64,000 nucleotides of DNA from Mycoplasma sp. NEAQ87857 (lineage in GTDB: Bacteria; Bacillota_I; Bacilli_A; Mycoplasmatales; Metamycoplasmataceae). The position numbers were made by a program, and so were the translations under genes. Where the stretch lies: NCBI RefSeq assembly GCF_009792315.1, contig NZ_CP045542.1:496001-560000 (forward strand), given 5' to 3'. The notes below the pieces were generated by a model. That model was not told the DNA's origin. It was given only the letters and a program-made list of their open reading frames with translations, and made no database searches. Every line of letters starts with the position of its first letter. Within the stretch, counting starts at the first letter, position 1. Positions 1 through 10,481 of this stretch are shown piece after piece.

Positions 1-885
1 AAAAAATTAATCACAGATGCTAATGGTAATAATGAAATTATTGGTTTATTACCATTTGCTATAGCAGATAGCAATAAAGTATTAACTAGTTCAAATGATT
101 TAGATCAATTAAATAATAGTATTAATGATTTATCTAAAGCTTATGATAAATCATTAAATACTTTAAATGAGCATGATCAATTAACTAATGACTTAGATCA
201 ATTAATCAATCATGCCAAAGATTTAATTGCTACTTTAGGTAATGATAAAAGTGTTATTTTAAATCTTCCTTTAGCAACTGAAAATGCTATAAAAGTTATT
301 TCAAATAACAACAATACAATTCAAGAACTAAAAGATAGTATTAAGAACTTAAAAGATGCTTTAGAGCAAACTCAAAAAGCCTTTAATGGATTAGTTAATG
401 ATATTGATCAAGCTAATAATGAAATCAATAAATTAAATAATCTTGCTCCTAGTTTAAAAGATGAATTTAAAAATCAAGTAGCTAAAGCTTTAGATCAAGC
501 TCAAATTGATCAAATAGTAGCTAAAGCTAAAGGTCTAGATCAAGATTATCAAGCATTAAAAGATGCAATTAATAAAGCAATTGATTTTACTAATAGCAAT
601 AAATTTAGATTTGCTAAACCAAGCTTGAAAAATAAATTACGTGATTTAATTGATTCAGCTACTATAGATAATATAACTAATAATAATTACCAAGGATTAA
701 TCGATAGTCCTGAAATAGTAAAAGACTTAACTGATAGAATTAACCAAACCATTGATCAATTCTCAAGTATTGATGCAACCAATGGTGGATGATGAATGGT
801 TATCTTTGGTATTTTAGGAACTACTGCTTATTGAGCTGGAGTAATTTTAGGATTTAAAAAACGTAAAAAGAAACAAGATCAATAA
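1..885 (+). CDS. large helical surface protein, C-terminal fragment
   Basis: The frame is open from the first base of the window, so the gene begins upstream. The visible 294 residues are rich in Asn, Leu, Lys and Asp and read as long amphipathic helices with heptad-like spacing, similar in style to the giant proteins at 28140-49785. The end is a single hydrophobic segment starting at two tryptophans (both UGA) followed by the basic tail FKKRKKKQDQ, the usual membrane-anchor layout with a short cytoplasmic end. It is probably an exported, cell-surface, C-terminally anchored protein. The family is not recognised beyond a GA/FIVAR-like helical repeat appearance. A strong hairpin terminator follows 46 bases after the stop. 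Whether it has a signal peptide or a TA-tract promoter like its relatives cannot be seen here. Confidence 0.85.
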
Positions 886-930
886 TTAAATAACTTAAAT
901 TTATAAACAAATTATTTTAAATAAAACTAA

Positions 931-962
931 TAAAACCACCTAAATTTTTAGGTGGTTTTATA
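931..962 (+). terminator. intrinsic terminator of the first surface gene
   Basis: The arms AAAACCACCTAAA and its complement flank a short T loop, and the 3' arm runs into TTTTATATT. The hairpin lies 46 bases after the stop at 885 and before the next promoter. Confidence 0.85.
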
Positions 963-996
963 TTATTAATTAATAACAAAATTAAGCTTAAATTTC

Positions 997-1030
997 ATTA
1001 AATATATACAAAAATCAACATATATTTAAT
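997..1030 (+). promoter_or_regulatory. inverted repeat upstream of the EIIB-like/helicase/arsR operon
   Basis: Perfect 11-base arms, ATTAAATATAT at 997-1007 and ATATATTTAAT at 1020-1030, end ten bases before the -10 box at 1040. ArsR-type repressors bind AT-rich inverted repeats at their own promoters, and this operon ends in an arsR-type gene, so autoregulation is a reasonable inference. The AT-rich background lowers the significance. Confidence 0.4.
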
Positions 1031-1039
1031 ACTAAATAG

Positions 1040-1045
1040 TATAAT
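1040..1045 (+). promoter_or_regulatory. -10 box TATAAT
   Basis: A perfect TATAAT lies six bases before the ATG at 1052, so transcription would start at or next to the start codon and give a leaderless or nearly leaderless mRNA. No ribosome binding site precedes this ATG, which fits. Confidence 0.6.
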
Positions 1046-1051
1046 TAAGAA

Positions 1052-1405
1052 ATGAATAAAAATAATTTAAAAATAGTTATTTTGACATTATTAACCTTTG
1101 GATTGATTTGAATAAAATGAAACAAAAAGAAACACCAACCAGAAAATACAATTTATCAAAATGATAAATTGCCTTTTAAAATTTCCTTGTTATTAGATGC
1201 ATTAAAACCAGATAATATTTTAGAAATTGACCAAAAACCTTCAAGAGTTAAAATAATGGTTAATCAAGCTGATATTATAGATTTAGATGCTATTAAAAAG
1301 CTTAAAGGTATAAGAGGAGTATTTTTAAAAAGTGATAGTATCACACTAGTTTTTGGTGAATATTCACAAGTTATTGCAAAGGAGTTAAGTAATTATGTTA
1401 AATAA
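1052..1405 (+). CDS. EIIB-like (PTS glucose-type) domain protein without the active cysteine
   Basis: 117 residues. An N-terminal hydrophobic helix (about residues 8-22, containing UGA tryptophans) is followed by a basic stretch and then a domain from residue 40 that resembles the glucose-family EIIB fold: NILEID, then RVKIMV, then IDLDAIKKLKGIRGVF and a final VFGEYSQVIAKEL. In true EIIB domains the phosphorylated cysteine sits in the D-x-C-x-T-R-L/V motif; here the same place reads DQKPSRV, with no cysteine. The protein therefore probably cannot pass phosphate and may be structural or regulatory. The ATG at 1052 is chosen because it keeps the membrane helix and has TATAAT just upstream. It overlaps the next gene by 11 bases, so the two are probably translationally coupled. 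Confidence 0.75.
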
Positions 1406-4400
1406 AAAGTATCAAGTTATTTTAGATAATTTATTAGATGTATCAGATAATGATTCATCTATTTTTACTAAAGTAGATAATAAAGATTTTTTTGATATAA
1501 CTAAATTATTTGGTTTAGAAAAAACCAAAGCCTTAATTAACTCAAATGAAATAACTTATAGTGTTTTTGATCAATATCATGCTAATTTAATTACTCAAGC
1601 TCAAGAATTAACTACTTTTGAGCAATTACAAGATTTTATTAACCAAAATAAAAACGAGTTTATTAATCAAGAAATTAAATTTGATAATTTTGATCAAACC
1701 AAAAACCAAGTAGTAGATTTATTAGCTAAAAAACTTAACCAAAACAACTTAGTATGAAAAATTTTAAACAATAAAGTTAACAACATTTTAGATCAAACTA
1801 ATATTTGAGCTTTACATGTTGGATTTATGTTTATTACTTTTAGAAAAAATGATCGCACTATTTATGCTCCTTTATTTTTCAAAAAGGTAAATATTATTTT
1901 TGAAGATGGTAAACCTAGTTTACATTTTTATGATGAAATTGAAATGAATGAAAAACTATTTTACTATCTTAAAAATCAAGGATATGAATTTCCGTTTAAT
2001 ATGAAACCTGGAGTGCAAAAAATTTCTGAAGTGGTATGAGCATTTAAGAACAAGTTCCAAAATGCTTATCAAATGCCTAACACTATTTTGCAACCATTTA
2101 GTAATCAAGTAGCAACTTTAGTTAATAATAAAGAAATTAAATTTACTCCTGGAATAGTTGTTGGTTTATATCAATCATTCAATGGTCATGCACGTAATAG
2201 AATGAAAGAAATCATTGAAAAGAATGAACTTGATTCTATTATTGAGGTTGAATTTAATAAAAATAAATATAAAGACAAAATTAATAAATGAATCTATAAC
2301 CCTAAATTATCATTGTTTAAGATTGCTGAATCTAACTTATCACAAGATAAAGCAATTTTAAGCTCATTAAATCAAAACACTGTTATTTGAGGACCTCCTG
2401 GAACTGGTAAAACTCAAACAATTGCTAATATTTTAACTAACATTTTAATCTTTGATAAAAATGTTTTAGTAGCTTCACAAAAAAAAGCTGCTTTAGAAGT
2501 TTTAAAAACTAGATTAGATCAATTAAATATTTTTGCGTTATTTATTTTAACTAATAAAGAAATGCGTAAAGATTCATTTTATCAACCAATTCAAAAATAT
2601 ATTGAATTAATTGAAAATTTTGATTCTGCTAGTGAAATCGAACATTCACCAAACATCAATTCTGAAGAGTTGGATTTTATTTCTCAAAGTAGTGAATATT
2701 TAAATATCCCTACTTCTAAACAAGCACTAGAAGCTTATTATTATCTATCAAAGCACAAACCTGATTTTGATTTTGAAAAAGATATTGATTTTATTATTAA
2801 TTTACCTAAGAAAATCAAATATCCCTCAGGAACTTTTAAAGGTAATACCGCTAAAGAATTAATTAAACGCTCAAATATCAAATACTTCCCTTTTACTTCT
2901 AAATACTTTGAATTAAAACGAATGGGAAAACAAATTGATGGTGAATTAAAAGGATTTAAAGGTGATTTACAAGAATTAATTGATCTTTTAAGAGAAGGAT
3001 CAAATAATTTACCTTTAAGTGATGAGAAAAATCCATTTAATTATTTAAATAAATTAATTAAATTAAACAAAAGAGTTAATCGAGATTTAGTAGTTGCTGA
3101 TCAAGAAGTGGTTAAAAACATTATTCTTGAACGTGTAGTTGCAAAAATTAAGCAATTTGATCCTGAAACTAAAGAACTATTTTCAGATTTTGTTAAAAGT
3201 GCAAGAATGCTTAATCTTGAGCCTCATCAATTTATTAAAAAATACCTTAAGATAATTAATATTCTTTATCCTATTATTATTACTACATTAAATACTGATT
3301 TATCACATTATTCAAAAGAAGAATTTGATTATGTAGTATTAGATGAAGCAAGTCAGATCTATATTGAACAAGCATTACCAATTTTATACTTAGGTAAAAT
3401 TAAAATCATTTCAGGTGATGTACAACAAATGCGTCCAGTAAATTGATTTGGAAATCATATTTATGATAAAAGTGTCTTTGGTAATGTTGAATCAATTTTA
3501 GAATATGCTATTTCTTTAGGTGTTCATCAAATTTTATTAGATAAAAACTATCGTTCTAATCATGCTGAATTAATGACTTTCTCAAGTAGATTCTTCTACG
3601 ATTCAAAACTTGATGTCATAGATACAGCTAAAACAGCAACATCAAAACCAATTGAATTAATTAATATTGATGGTCAATGAGAATCAGGAATCAATAAAAA
3701 TGAAGCTAAAGAAGCTATTAGATTAGTAATTAATAACCTTGAAAAATATAACAAGATTATTTTATTAGCTTTTAACTCAAAACAAGCTAATTACATTATT
3801 GATATTATTTATAAAAAATTCCCTCGATTAGAAAATGCAATTAATAATAAGAAATTATTAGTTAGAAACCTAGAAAATATTCAAGGAGATGAAGCAGATT
3901 TAGTTATTGTTACTTTAGCTTATGATAAAACTACTAGATTAGCAAATACTTATGTATGTAAAGCTAATGGTAGAAATGCATTAAATGTTGCTATTTCTAG
4001 AGCTAAAGAAAAAATGATTGTAATTAAAACTATTAAAGCTGATCAAATTGTTAAAACTACTGAAATTACAGAAGATTTAAAAACATTTAGAAATTGATTA
4101 AAATTCTTAGAAATGAATCAAGAACAGAAAAATAAAATTCTTAATAATGTCTTTAAACATAATTCAACTAATGAATTTTTATTAGCTAATAAAAATAATT
4201 GGTTTAATGAAATGGTTTATAACAAAATAGCTCCTTTAATTGCTAATGAACCTAATGCTGAGTTATTTAAAAACTATACTGTAGGATCAGTAGTAATTGA
4301 TTTAGTAATTACTTATAATAAAAAACCTTATAAATGTATTATTTTTGATAACTTTAATTATGGAAATAACATTGAAAATTATGCTTTATTAAGAGATAAG

Positions 4401-4781
4401 ATTCGTTTCTTAAAATCTAAGAAATATGATATTGCTGTATTTAATCCAATTAGCTGAATTAAATACCAAAACCGTATTGCTAGATGATGTTCTTACAACA
4501 ATTATGCTTCATTCAACAAAGATAATTTAAATAATCATACAAGCTCATACTTCATTAACAAAGAATCAATTACATATCAAACCTTAGAAGAAAGTCTTTT
4601 AGGAGTTGAAAAAGAATTTGATGCTTTAGGTAAAACCAAAGTAGTAAAATTAAAAGACAAAAACGTTAAAATCAATGGTAGTAACCCTAAAGGTTTAACT
4701 CAAACCAAAGTTATTGAAGTGGTAGAAAACGATAGTGTTACAATTGATTTAACCACCAATGATAACACTATTAATAAATAA
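1395..4781 (+). CDS. superfamily 1 helicase, Dna2/UPF1-like AAA type
   Basis: 1128 residues once UGA is read as Trp. The Walker A motif GPPGTGKTQT is near residue 333, Walker B VVLDEASQI near 648-655, then GDVQQMRPV (motif III), DKNYRSN (IV region), NIQGDEADLVIVTLAY (V) and NALNVAISRAKEKM (VI), in the normal order of SF1B helicases. The first 330 residues are not recognised. About 100 residues after motif VI a segment with IDLVITYNKKPYKCIIFD looks like a degenerate PD-(D/E)xK/Vsr-type nuclease fold, as in many proteins annotated as DUF4011/AAA helicases. The start is set by AAAGGAG at 1378-1384. It probably acts on DNA or RNA in the cytoplasm; the substrate is unknown. It is followed by arsR after one base. 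Confidence 0.88.
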
Positions 4782-4782
4782 T

Positions 4783-5091
4783 ATGAAAACAACCCAATTA
4801 CTGAAAGTACTTTCAAGTGATGTTAAATTAAAATTAATCATCCACTTATATTCTTGTAAATTACACGAATGTGATGTTAGTACTTTTGTTTCATTACTGA
4901 ATGAAAAACAAGCTAATATATCTAAGCATTTAAGTGATCTTAAACGCTTAAAAATAGTTAATACCATTAGACAAGACAAACATATTTTTTACTACATTGA
5001 ACCTTCATTCAAAGATCAATATCAACCTTTATTAGATGCTTTGATTAAAATTCAACATTTAGAGAAGTATGAATGCGAATGTGCCTTATAA
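4783..5091 (+). CDS. ArsR/SmtB-family metal-responsive repressor
   Basis: 102 residues with the compact winged-helix layout of the ArsR family. An N-terminal LLKVLSSDVKLKLIIHL helix is followed by the recognition helix QANISKHLSDLKRLKIV and a wing region ending HIFYYIEP. The α3 metal site of ArsR (ELCVCDL) is represented by KLHECDV with one cysteine, and the C-terminus carries YECECAL, so a Cys-based site using both ends is possible; the metal is unknown. The first gene overlap base follows the helicase stop, so it is the last gene of that operon. An alternative ATG at 4759 would add eight residues inside the helicase gene. It may act on the inverted repeat at 997-1030. Confidence 0.85.
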   Translation: MKTTQLLKVLSSDVKLKLIIHLYSCKLHECDVSTFVSLLNEKQANISKHLSDLKRLKIVNTIRQDKHIFYYIEPSFKDQYQPLLDALIKIQHLEKYECECAL

Positions 5092-5094
5092 CAA

Positions 5095-5125
5095 AAAACA
5101 CATCACTTAGGTGATGTGTTTTATT
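5095..5125. terminator. bidirectional intrinsic terminator
   Basis: A perfect 12-base stem, AAAACACATCAC / GTGATGTGTTTT with loop TTAG, is flanked by A and T runs. It serves arsR on the plus strand and the lipoprotein gene on the minus strand. The same 12-base stem recurs at 7891-7918. Confidence 0.85.
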
Positions 5126-5131
5126 TTGCGA

Positions 5132-7783
5132 TTAAGCAGTAGGTTGGGTTGATGAGTTTAATCATTGAGTCATAAATGAATAAAGGGTAGTGATGTTGTT
5201 ATCAACTACTACAATAGCAGTTACTGCTTGTGATAGAGTTAATCCGTTGATGTAGTTTCTTGAATTTGGTTTAGCAAATACTCCATTATCTTTATAAACT
5301 TCTTCAACAGTTGATTTAATTTGTTTGATTGTTGCACTAATTAAAGGACTAGCAGCAGTTATAGCTTTTTGGTAATCACTTTCATTAATAGCTCTATATC
5401 TTGATCTATTGTATCCTACAAGTCATAATATTTCACTTTTCATAGAAGTTACAGTTTCGTTATATGTTGTTAAATATTCACTATTTAAAACATTAACATC
5501 TGCTTTCATTTTTTCAATTAATGCAAGCGTGTCTGCTTTATTTTTTTCTAAGGTAGCAATAGTTTGCTCTAAATAAGTAATATATTGTTTTGCACGATCA
5601 ACCGCACTTTGTTTAGCTGATATTTTAATAAACGCAAGTCAGCTTGTATCTTTTTTAGCTTCCTCTAATTCTTTTTCTTTATCTGGTAATGTATCTTTTT
5701 CATTTTTTAATAAGTCTTTATTATGGTTGATCATTTTGTCAAATGAAGTTTGTAGATCAGGATTTTGTCTTTCAACTTCTTTTAATAAAACAACATTCTT
5801 TAATTTATTTTCTAAATTTGATTTATCTTGTTTTGCTAAAGCATCTAATTCATTTGTAGCTGCTACAATTGCATTATAATCTTTTGCTGCTTCAACTAAA
5901 GTTGTTAAAGCTTGGTGTTTTGCTTTAATGTCAGCAATATCAGTAGCTAAATCAGTATTATAAACATCAATAATTTCAGTTTGAACTGTAGATAATAATT
6001 GTTTAGATGTAGCTAATTGAGTTTCTAATAATTGATTAATGGTATTTATTGCATCGTTTAAGTCAGTTATACCTTGTTTTAAGCTGTTAAAATCATTATT
6101 TTGATCAATATAGTTATCAGTATATTTATCAATTAAATCTTTAAGTGGTTGTAAGGTATCTGCAAGATAGTAAGTTTTATTAGCTTCATAAAATTCATTA
6201 GCTTTATCTCTAGCTTTTTTAACAAGTTGCTTAATATTACCATCTATTGAAGCTTTGATTAAACTTAATTGATTAAATAATCATTCATAATTAGTTTTTT
6301 GAAGCATCGTATTATTAACGTTTGATACAGAAGTAAAAATTGATTCTAATTGATCAAAAGTAGGTTTAGCTTTAGCTTCTGCTGAATTAGGTTGATTATT
6401 TTGTTCTAAAGTAGCTTTTAAGCTTTGAATTAAACTAGATACTAAATCTTTTAAATCTTTTGTATAAGTAGTTAGCAATAATTGATAATTAGCTTTAGTA
6501 TTAGCATAATCTTTATCTTGCATATTAGCTGTTAGATCGTTTATTATGCTATCTAAATTGCTTAAGCTATTTGCTTGATCAGGATGTTTTTGTTTAAATT
6601 GTTCAATTGAAGCTAATGATTTTTGTACTTCTGTATTTAAATCAGCATTCATTTGTTCAATAGTAGCTAATTTTTGATCAATTTTAGTTGCTAAATCATC
6701 TAATAAATTATTAATATCACGTTTTTTACTAATTAAATCACTATTTGTATCTAAATTAATTTCTAATAATTGTTGTTTAATAGTTGCTAAATCAACTAAA
6801 TAATCTTTAGTTAAATCGCTTGGTAATTTAGCTAAAACTTGATCTTTTTTAGCAGTTAATTTTTGATATACATCTTTATTTTCTTCTCTTAATAAATTAA
6901 CTTTAACTACTTCTTGAGCTAAATTAGAAGTAGATTGAGTTAAATCAACATATGAAGAATTAGCATTTAATTCTTTAGCTCTAGCTAATAAAGAAGCTAA
7001 ATCTTGATTGTATAATCCATTAACTACTTGTTCTGCTTTTGTAATTTCTTCTTGAAGTTTATTCAACTGAGTTTGTTTTAAGTTGGTTAAATCAACTTGA
7101 GCTTTGTTTAGTAATTGTTCTAGTTGTTGCATTGCATCATTAGTAGCTTCTAGGGTTGAATTTTTTTGAACATCCAATGCTTGAAGTTTATCATTTAATG
7201 ATTTTGCTAATTCTTGTGCAAGATAATTAGCAATAGCAAAATCTTTAGCTTTAGTAGCTAAAGTTTGATAATCATTGTACGCTTTAGCTTTATTGCTAAT
7301 AGTTTGTTCTAATTCTTGTTTTGCTTGGGTTAAAGTTGTTTTTTGATTATTTAATACATCTAAAGTTGCATTATTGCTTGGAGCTTGTTGTTTTAAATTT
7401 TGATATTTATCTAAGTCATTTTTTGATAAATATTCATTAGTTAATAAAGGTTTGATAGCTTCAAGTAATTGATTAACCATTTGGGTTAATGATGTTTTAG
7501 TATTGTTGTATTCTGATACTAAACTATTGTATTTGGTACTTAATTTTTCAAAATCATTTTCATTGTTTAAACTGTTTTTTAAATCATTGACTTTATCTTT
7601 AGATAATAAAGCTAATTCCTCAGGTTTTTTAGATAAAAATGTATTGATTTTATCCTTTAATTCTTTAATTTTACTATTATCTACCTGTGGTTTGGTTTCA
7701 TTACAAGCTACTGCTATTGTACTAGCAATAGCCATGCTTGAAGTACTTGAAAGTACTAATAAAAACTTACTTATCTTTCTCAT
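5132..7783 (-). CDS. large coiled-coil surface lipoprotein
   Basis: 883 residues. The N-terminus MRKISKFLLVLS with a hydrophobic core and the lipobox-like AVAC (Cys 27) marks a prolipoprotein for signal peptidase II, so it should sit on the outer face of the membrane. The rest is almost wholly predicted helix: Leu, Lys, Gln, Asn and Thr rich, with repeated AKELN, LTQAKQELEQ and LATIEQ-like segments and no recognisable enzyme motif. This is typical of mycoplasma variable surface lipoproteins and adhesins. The promoter region holds a (TA)9 tract and a TATAAT six bases before the ATG, with no Shine-Dalgarno sequence. Identical terminators lie on both sides. The exact role is unknown; adhesion or immune masking is inference. 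Confidence 0.85.
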
Positions 7784-7793
7784 AATTATAAAT

Positions 7794-7811
7794 TATATAT
7801 ATATATATATA
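7794..7811 (-). repeat. (TA)9 dinucleotide tract in the lipoprotein promoter
   Basis: Nine TA units lie 11 bases upstream of the start codon at 7783, between a possible TTCAAC element and a TATAAT close to the ATG. Comparable tracts precede both giant surface genes (38677 and 49845). Slipped-strand changes of TA repeats in the promoter spacer control Vmm-type surface proteins in the Mycoplasma mycoides group, so phase-variable expression is plausible. Confidence 0.75.
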
Positions 7812-7884
7812 ATGTTGAAAATAGTTATAAAACATGCTCTAATTTTATGGAAATTTACACATATAATCCCTAATTTTCTTAGTT

Positions 7885-7918
7885 AAAAGAAAAACACATC
7901 ACAAGTGTGATGTGTTTT
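7885..7918 (-). terminator. intrinsic terminator at the end of anmK
   Basis: The stem AAAACACATCAC / GTGATGTGTTTT with loop AAGT (7891-7918) overlaps the anmK stop codon. Read leftward it is followed by TTTTCTTTTAAC. The stem is base-for-base the same as at 5095-5122. Confidence 0.8.
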
Positions 7919-9059
7919 ATTTATAGTAAGCAATTTTACCTAAAATACAAGGTTTATCTGCTCCTGTTGCAGAAGGTAAATTACCCGGAAGATGATTGAA
8001 TGTTAAATAACCTAAAATAGCAAAAGCAATTGCTTCTTTAGCATCAGGATTTATATTTAGCTTACTACTTGAATACACTTTAATAGGATTTAATAATTTC
8101 TTTAAATGATTAACTAAAGTGCTATTGCTTGCTCCTCCACCTGAAAGATAAACTTGGTATTTAGTATCAGGTTGGATAATAAATTGTTTATAGCTATTAG
8201 CTATAACCAAAGCAGTAAAATAAGTTACACTAGCAACAAAATCATACTTATCAACATTGGGAAACAAGGTTAATAATTGGTTAAAAAAGTTAATAGAATA
8301 TTTTTCTCTACCAGTAGATTTAGGTGGGATTAAATCATAATAATTATCATTTAATAAATATAAAATCATTGAGTGATTAATTTTACCTAAAACAGCAATA
8401 TCACCATTAGCATCATAATCTAAGTTAAAAAAGTGTTTAACAGCTAGATCTATTAATACATTACCTGGACCATTATCAAATGCAAAACAAGATTGAGGAT
8501 CGTTATTTATTACTGAAACATTAGAAATTCCGCCAATGTTTTGGAATAATAAAACTTTATTAGTTTGATGAAACAAAAGTCATTCAGGACAAGGAACCAA
8601 AGGAGCTCCTTGACCATTATTGGCTATATCACTAGGTCTAAAATCACCAATTACATTTAATTGAGTTAATTGACTTAAAACACTAATATCACCTAGCTGT
8701 AAAGTACTTTTAGTTTCAGAGTCTTTAGGATCAATTAAATGATAAATGGTTTGACCGTGAGAAGCAATGAAGCTAATTTGATCTTTATTAAGATCAAATT
8801 CCTTAATAAATTGATTAACTTGATTAGCATAAAAGATTGCAAGTTCAAAATTTAATGAACATAAATCTCTAGCATAAATTAAAGAATTAAAAGATTTTAA
8901 AATCTTATCTTTTAATTCTTTGGGATAACTATAAGTTTTAAAAGCTAACAATTTAGTTTTAATATTAGATGAAGAAGGATGAATTTCACAATAAGCAACA
9001 TCTAAACCATCACAACTTGTACCACTCATTAATCCTAATGCATAAGTTTTATTTATCAA
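7917..9059 (-). CDS. anmK: anhydro-N-acetylmuramic acid kinase
   Basis: 380 residues, the usual length of AnmK; one UGA (Trp) near residue 161 must be read through. AnmK hydrolyses and phosphorylates 1,6-anhydro-MurNAc with ATP to MurNAc-6-phosphate. The ATP-binding GLMSGTSCDGLDVA is at residues 9-22, FIASHGQTIYH around 103-113, then GDFRPSDIANNGQGAPLVP, NIGGISNVS, FDNGPGNVLID and VYLSGGGASN, all in the family order. It is the last gene of the leftward amino-sugar operon and overlaps mupG by 11 bases. Its substrate comes from lytic transglycosylases, which a wall-less cell does not need for itself, so the anhydro sugar must come from other bacteria. Confidence in the family is very high. Confidence 0.96.
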
Positions 9060-10137
9060 ATTTAAACCTTTCTAAAGGTTTAACCAAATCTAATAACATA
9101 ACTTCATCTGGATGAATTTTAGCTACTAGGTTTTTACCTAAATCAACATTATCACAATCTTTAAGTACAATTTGTAATTCTCCTTTATATTGAGCATAAT
9201 TAGAATTACAAATTACTACATCACCTTTATATAACTTTGTAGGTGTATTATTTGGTTTAAAATCATAATTTTTATATTTAACTCTAGAAGCAGTAGATCT
9301 AATAAAATATTCATTAGTATCTCCACGTCTAAAATGATGATTTAAAAATAAGATTTCATTATCTAAATCAGTATTATTAACTAAAGATTCTTTAGTTAAT
9401 CTAAATGATTTATATTCACTATCAATCATACTTAAAGCTTTTAATTCATCTTCATTTGCAAATGAATTACCAATAATAACATCATCAATTAATTCTGTAG
9501 CATAAAGTAATTTAGTTTGAGCTACAATATCTAAATCTCTACATATTTCCATTGAGCATAATCCATGATTTAACTCTCAAGGACCTATGCTAGCATTATT
9601 TGAAGTAACAAAAGCTGCAGTTTTGATGTAGTTTTGTTTAAATTTAGCTGTAATTTTGGTAAAAAATTCATATGATAAACCAGTATATCTTTGAGGATAA
9701 AAATTATGACTAGCTCATAATTTTGATTTCTTTGGATGATAAGAAAGTATATTATCAAAATACTTATTATCATTTGAAATATTAATTTCAATGATTAAAT
9801 CTTGCTCATTGAAAGTCATATCTGCTTCTTTTTTACCATCAAATCCCATATCTAATCTAATGCCATCAGCTTTTAATTGTTTAAAGAAAGTTAAATCATT
9901 GTATGATGCATTAAATTGATCAAAGACTCTAGGATTAACATCTAAAATTACTATCATATTTTTGCTATGAATATAATCATTGATTGATGAAAAAGTTTGA
10001 ATTAATTGTTCTTTAGATTCTTTAGCACTTAATAAACAAGAAAATACTCGTTTAAAACCATATTTTGCAGCAGTATCAATATAAGCAATTATTTGATTGT
10101 AATCTTGTTTTTCTGGATAAATTGAAATACCTAACAT
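9049..10137 (-). CDS. mupG: 6-phospho-N-acetylmuramidase (MupG/DUF871)
   Basis: 362 residues with three or more UGA tryptophans. The N-terminal MLGISIYPEK and the following TIM-barrel strands (RVFSCLLSA, MIVILDVNPRVF, ADGIRLDMGFDG) match the DUF871 family, whose characterised member, Staphylococcus aureus MupG, cleaves MurNAc-6-phosphate-GlcNAc to GlcNAc and MurNAc-6-P inside the cell. The C-terminal part from about residue 240 (GDVVICNSNYAQYKGELQIV, LVAKIHPDEVMLL) is the second β-domain of that family. The gene overlaps the preceding small membrane gene by seven bases and anmK by eleven, so it is tightly embedded in the PTS/murQ operon, which strongly supports the substrate. An outer family name would be "DUF871 domain protein". 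Confidence 0.9.
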
Positions 10138-10472
10138 TTTGTTCCTTTGTTATTATTGTTGTTAAATTTAGCTTCTTTTAGTTTTTTAGTTTTATGTTCT
10201 TTTCATTTGTTTCATCGTTCAAGAAATACAGCAGTTCATATTCCAAAAAAGAACATACAAGGATAAGAGGTAGCGTATAAAGTGATATTAAAATTGACCT
10301 TAGCTATAACCATTGGCAATCCAATAATAAAAATTAATAAAAATGGTCCAAGTAAGAAAATTCAAGTTTTAATTTTAGCAAATATTAAAGTATGTGTATT
10401 TAAGTAATTAGCAATTAAATAACTAATGGTTAATACTGCTATTCAAGAGATATAAATATATCATTCAATCAT
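10131..10472 (-). CDS. small three-helix membrane protein in the amino-sugar operon
   Basis: 113 residues, with five UGA tryptophans. Three hydrophobic segments (about residues 3-24, 32-55 and 63-85) are followed by a basic, charged C-terminus ending in a run of asparagines. AAGGAT at the proper distance supports the ATG at 10472. It sits between EIIC and mupG and overlaps mupG. The family is not recognised. Co-transcription suggests a role in uptake or in stabilising the PTS permease, but nothing in the sequence proves this. Confidence 0.75.
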
Positions 10473-10481
10473 TATTTATCC

